This document shows positions 62,401 to 64,000 of a stretch of 64,000 nt of DNA, in pieces. This stretch comes from Naganishia liquefaciens (taxonomy: Eukaryota; Basidiomycota; Tremellomycetes; Filobasidiales; Filobasidiaceae). The notes below the pieces were generated by a model, which saw nothing but the letters and a program-made list of their open reading frames with translations, was not told the origin of the DNA and ran no database searches. The stretch spans positions 434,001 to 498,000 of the forward strand of contig BLZA01000009.1 of assembly GCA_013423385.1 (NCBI GenBank). Reading direction: 5' to 3'. Both the position numbers and the translations under genes were made by a program. The stretch's first letter is position 1. Each line of letters starts with the position of its first letter.

Positions 62401-63695
62401 GCATTACTCTGGCCGAAATTTCTCAGCGGATTCGACCGAAGAGCCTCTGCATCGGACTGCGACGACCCATTCTCTGGGAAAAGGGCCCCGCTCGGTTTAG
62501 CGTGCTCAGAAGCACTCTATCAGGCCGGCCGTCAGCAGATCGCAGCAGCAGGATCGCTTTCACCACTCACGGTATCTCTGAAGACCTCCATTTTAGGCGT
62601 TCGTGGAGCGATCCTAGCCACAGCTTTTGCGCTCTGCGGCAAGACTTCTCCCTTCCACGTCGAAGCTTCTTTCACATTCTCTCTCCTATTCTGCTCGCGC
62701 GTTCCAAAGTCGGCCCATTCGCCGTCCTTCTCATCGAGCCTTCTGCGATTGTCGGATCCATCCGTGAAGACGTCAAGACGCGCTCCATTGTCGGGCAAAG
62801 CCGCATTGGAGGGACCCTGCTGTATTGCAAGGCCTCTGGTCCCAGAGGATCGGTCTCCGAGGACTCTGCGCTGGGCTGACGGGGGCGCAACGGATGACGG
62901 CGTAGCTGTCGTAATCACGCCGGAAGGATTGGCGTCCCTGGTTTGAAAGGCCTGATACGAAGTTTGGAGTCGTCTAAGTGGCTGCGCCTTTCGGTGTATT
63001 CCCATTTGGAAGACTTCTTGAGCCTTTTCGCGGCTGCGCGAGGGGCCATGTGTTAACGGAAAGAGGTCGACTAGAGCTCAGCAGAACTTACCGATTTCGT
63101 GCCTCACAGCACTGAGCCCATTCTTCATACATCAATGCATGATTTGTCCCTATCTCTCTTGAATTGAGAAACGTCCAAATATCCTCGCTTCTTTCCACAA
63201 GCTTTGCATATTGAACCCAGAGCTTGAGATACCGTAGATCCTGGAAGAAACGTGAATCATCGACGAATTTACGGGTAGTCGACTCCAGAACAGGTAGAAG
63301 ATGCGTTGCTGAAGAAGGGTGATGCTGGTTGATGAATGCGACATACCTAAAGACGACAATTAAAGACTTCTAGGGGCAATCATTTCGCACTTGACTCACT
63401 TGACATATGGATCCAGTACATCCATAATGCCATCCTCCATCTCCTCGCCCTCTGCCTCTCTTTGATTCGCCGTTTCGATAGCTCTCTGATGAGATTCGTG
63501 ACCCATCTGCACAACCCTCTCTGCTTCTGCCCGCTCCTTTGAAAAGATGTTGGACAACGTCGATGCGGAACGACCCGTCGACAAGGGCCGGATGTTCTCC
63601 TTCTGAGCCTCCAACATTGCGAAATCGGTGACGGGTGTCGCGGGGATCTGCATCTCGGTGCGAAAGGCTGGCCCGGGCGTAGATTCCACGCTCAT
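59437..63695 (-). CDS. BUB1: spindle checkpoint kinase Bub1
   Basis: Bub1 is the kinetochore kinase of the spindle assembly checkpoint. Six exons join in phase: 63695-63400, 63346-63092, 63033-62571, 62516-62123, 62064-59699 and 59643-59437, giving 1326 residues from MSVESTPGP. A KEN box (QKENI, residues 32-34) precedes the Mad3/Bub1 TPR domain (YVAFINQHHP, FFQDLRYLKLWVQYAKLVER, HALMYEEWAQCCEARNR). A GLEBS-like Bub3-binding motif lies at about 436-447 (EEWSFEEIRARR). A linker with VFxD/E motifs follows, then a kinase: GEGGFGAVFRA, AVKVEQPANMWEA, FIHGDLKIDNCLI and IRLIDFGRAID, all key residues intact. The reading frame stays open upstream of 63695 to a splice-like acceptor at 63785, so a longer N-terminus is possible. 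Presence of KEN, GLEBS and kinase suggests one MadBub-type gene. Confidence 0.95.
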
Positions 63696-63864
63696 CTTGC
63701 TCGTCGACTTTGCCGGTGTCCCGTAGAGTTCCTTGAGAAGCTGGACAGGCTGTTGGCTATATGGGCGGAGTGACAACTGCTGTTGAGTCAAGTTCTATCT
63801 TCAAGCATCGTTATTGCATTGTTTACAATGAGATAAAAAGACCAAAAATCTTTCTTTCCGGCAT

Positions 63865-64000
63865 TTACGGCAGACTTGGGGCGGTCATTTCCAGCCGGGC
63901 CCCCAGCCACGAGGCGTTATATACCTTGGCTCTCAGCTCCTGGTCATCCCTGTTTCGAACTCGGCTCTGCGTATTCGCATAGCGTTCGCGCCGATAGAGG
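63865..64000 (-). CDS. possible 3' end of an unknown gene
   Basis: A frame open from the window edge reads RRERYANTQSRVRNRDDQEL then RAKVYNASWLGARLEMTAPS and stops at 63867-63865 (TAA). Composition looks like protein. A GTATAT splice-donor-like sequence after RAK and a TAG acceptor at 63785 would instead join it to the frame ahead of BUB1, so it may be a far 5' exon of BUB1. I do not recognise it. Confidence 0.4.
   Translation of the reverse strand, partial: LYRRERYANTQSRVRNRDDQELRAKVYNASWLGARLEMTAPSLP

Overview
The window is gene-dense nuclear DNA of a basidiomycete fungus. The genes encode conserved fungal proteins: a GAPDH, a Cps1-type vacuolar carboxypeptidase, a GT32/Och1-like glycosyltransferase, Set3, Nrde2, Ies2 and a single Bub1 with a kinase domain. 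Most genes carry several introns of about 45-80 nt with GTRNGT donors and CTRAY-like branch sites, which fits Tremellomycetes or Pucciniomycotina better than ascomycete yeasts. I cannot name a species. I count about 20 protein genes plus a fragment at each end. I recognised no tRNA, rRNA, transposon, virus-like element or CRISPR array. For most genes I rebuilt exon joins by hand and checked that codon phases agree across every intron; those are given in the entries.

Layout, left to right: 3' part of an unknown gene (1-1572, +); TSR1 (-); CPS1-like carboxypeptidase (+); VAMP7-type R-SNARE (-); membrane-anchored secretory cyclophilin (+); IES2 (-); LSM6 (+); a 1 kb unexplained gap; GT32 glycosyltransferase (-); a 1000-residue low-complexity LEA-like protein (-); an unrecognised 285-residue protein (-); BRR2 (-); SET3 (+); GAPDH (-); a 2 kb gap; SRP14 (-); HCS1/SMUBP2-type helicase (+); DBF4 (+); a DUF218-type membrane protein (-); NRDE2 (+); COG4 (-); mitochondrial uL10m (+); BUB1 (-); and possibly the 3' end of another gene at the right edge (-). 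Divergent pairs with short shared promoters and convergent pairs with 50-400 nt between stops alternate along most of the window.

The genes do not form one pathway. Several serve RNA biology (TSR1 in 40S maturation, LSM6 and BRR2 in splicing, NRDE2 with nuclear RNA surveillance, SRP14 in protein targeting). Others serve chromatin and cell cycle (IES2, SET3, HCS1, DBF4, BUB1) or secretion and the vacuole (CPS1, VAMP7, cyclophilin, GT32, COG4). The most interesting signals are inside genes. They are an array of seven ABBA-like short motifs in the BUB1 linker; a frame-neutral 15-nt microexon that carries the DxD catalytic motif of the GT32 enzyme; an 8-nt microexon just after the catalytic histidine of the carboxypeptidase; a phase-consistent GC-AG intron; a 33-nt in-frame segment of COG4 with full splice signals; and a run of 22 G within the coding region of the DUF218 gene.
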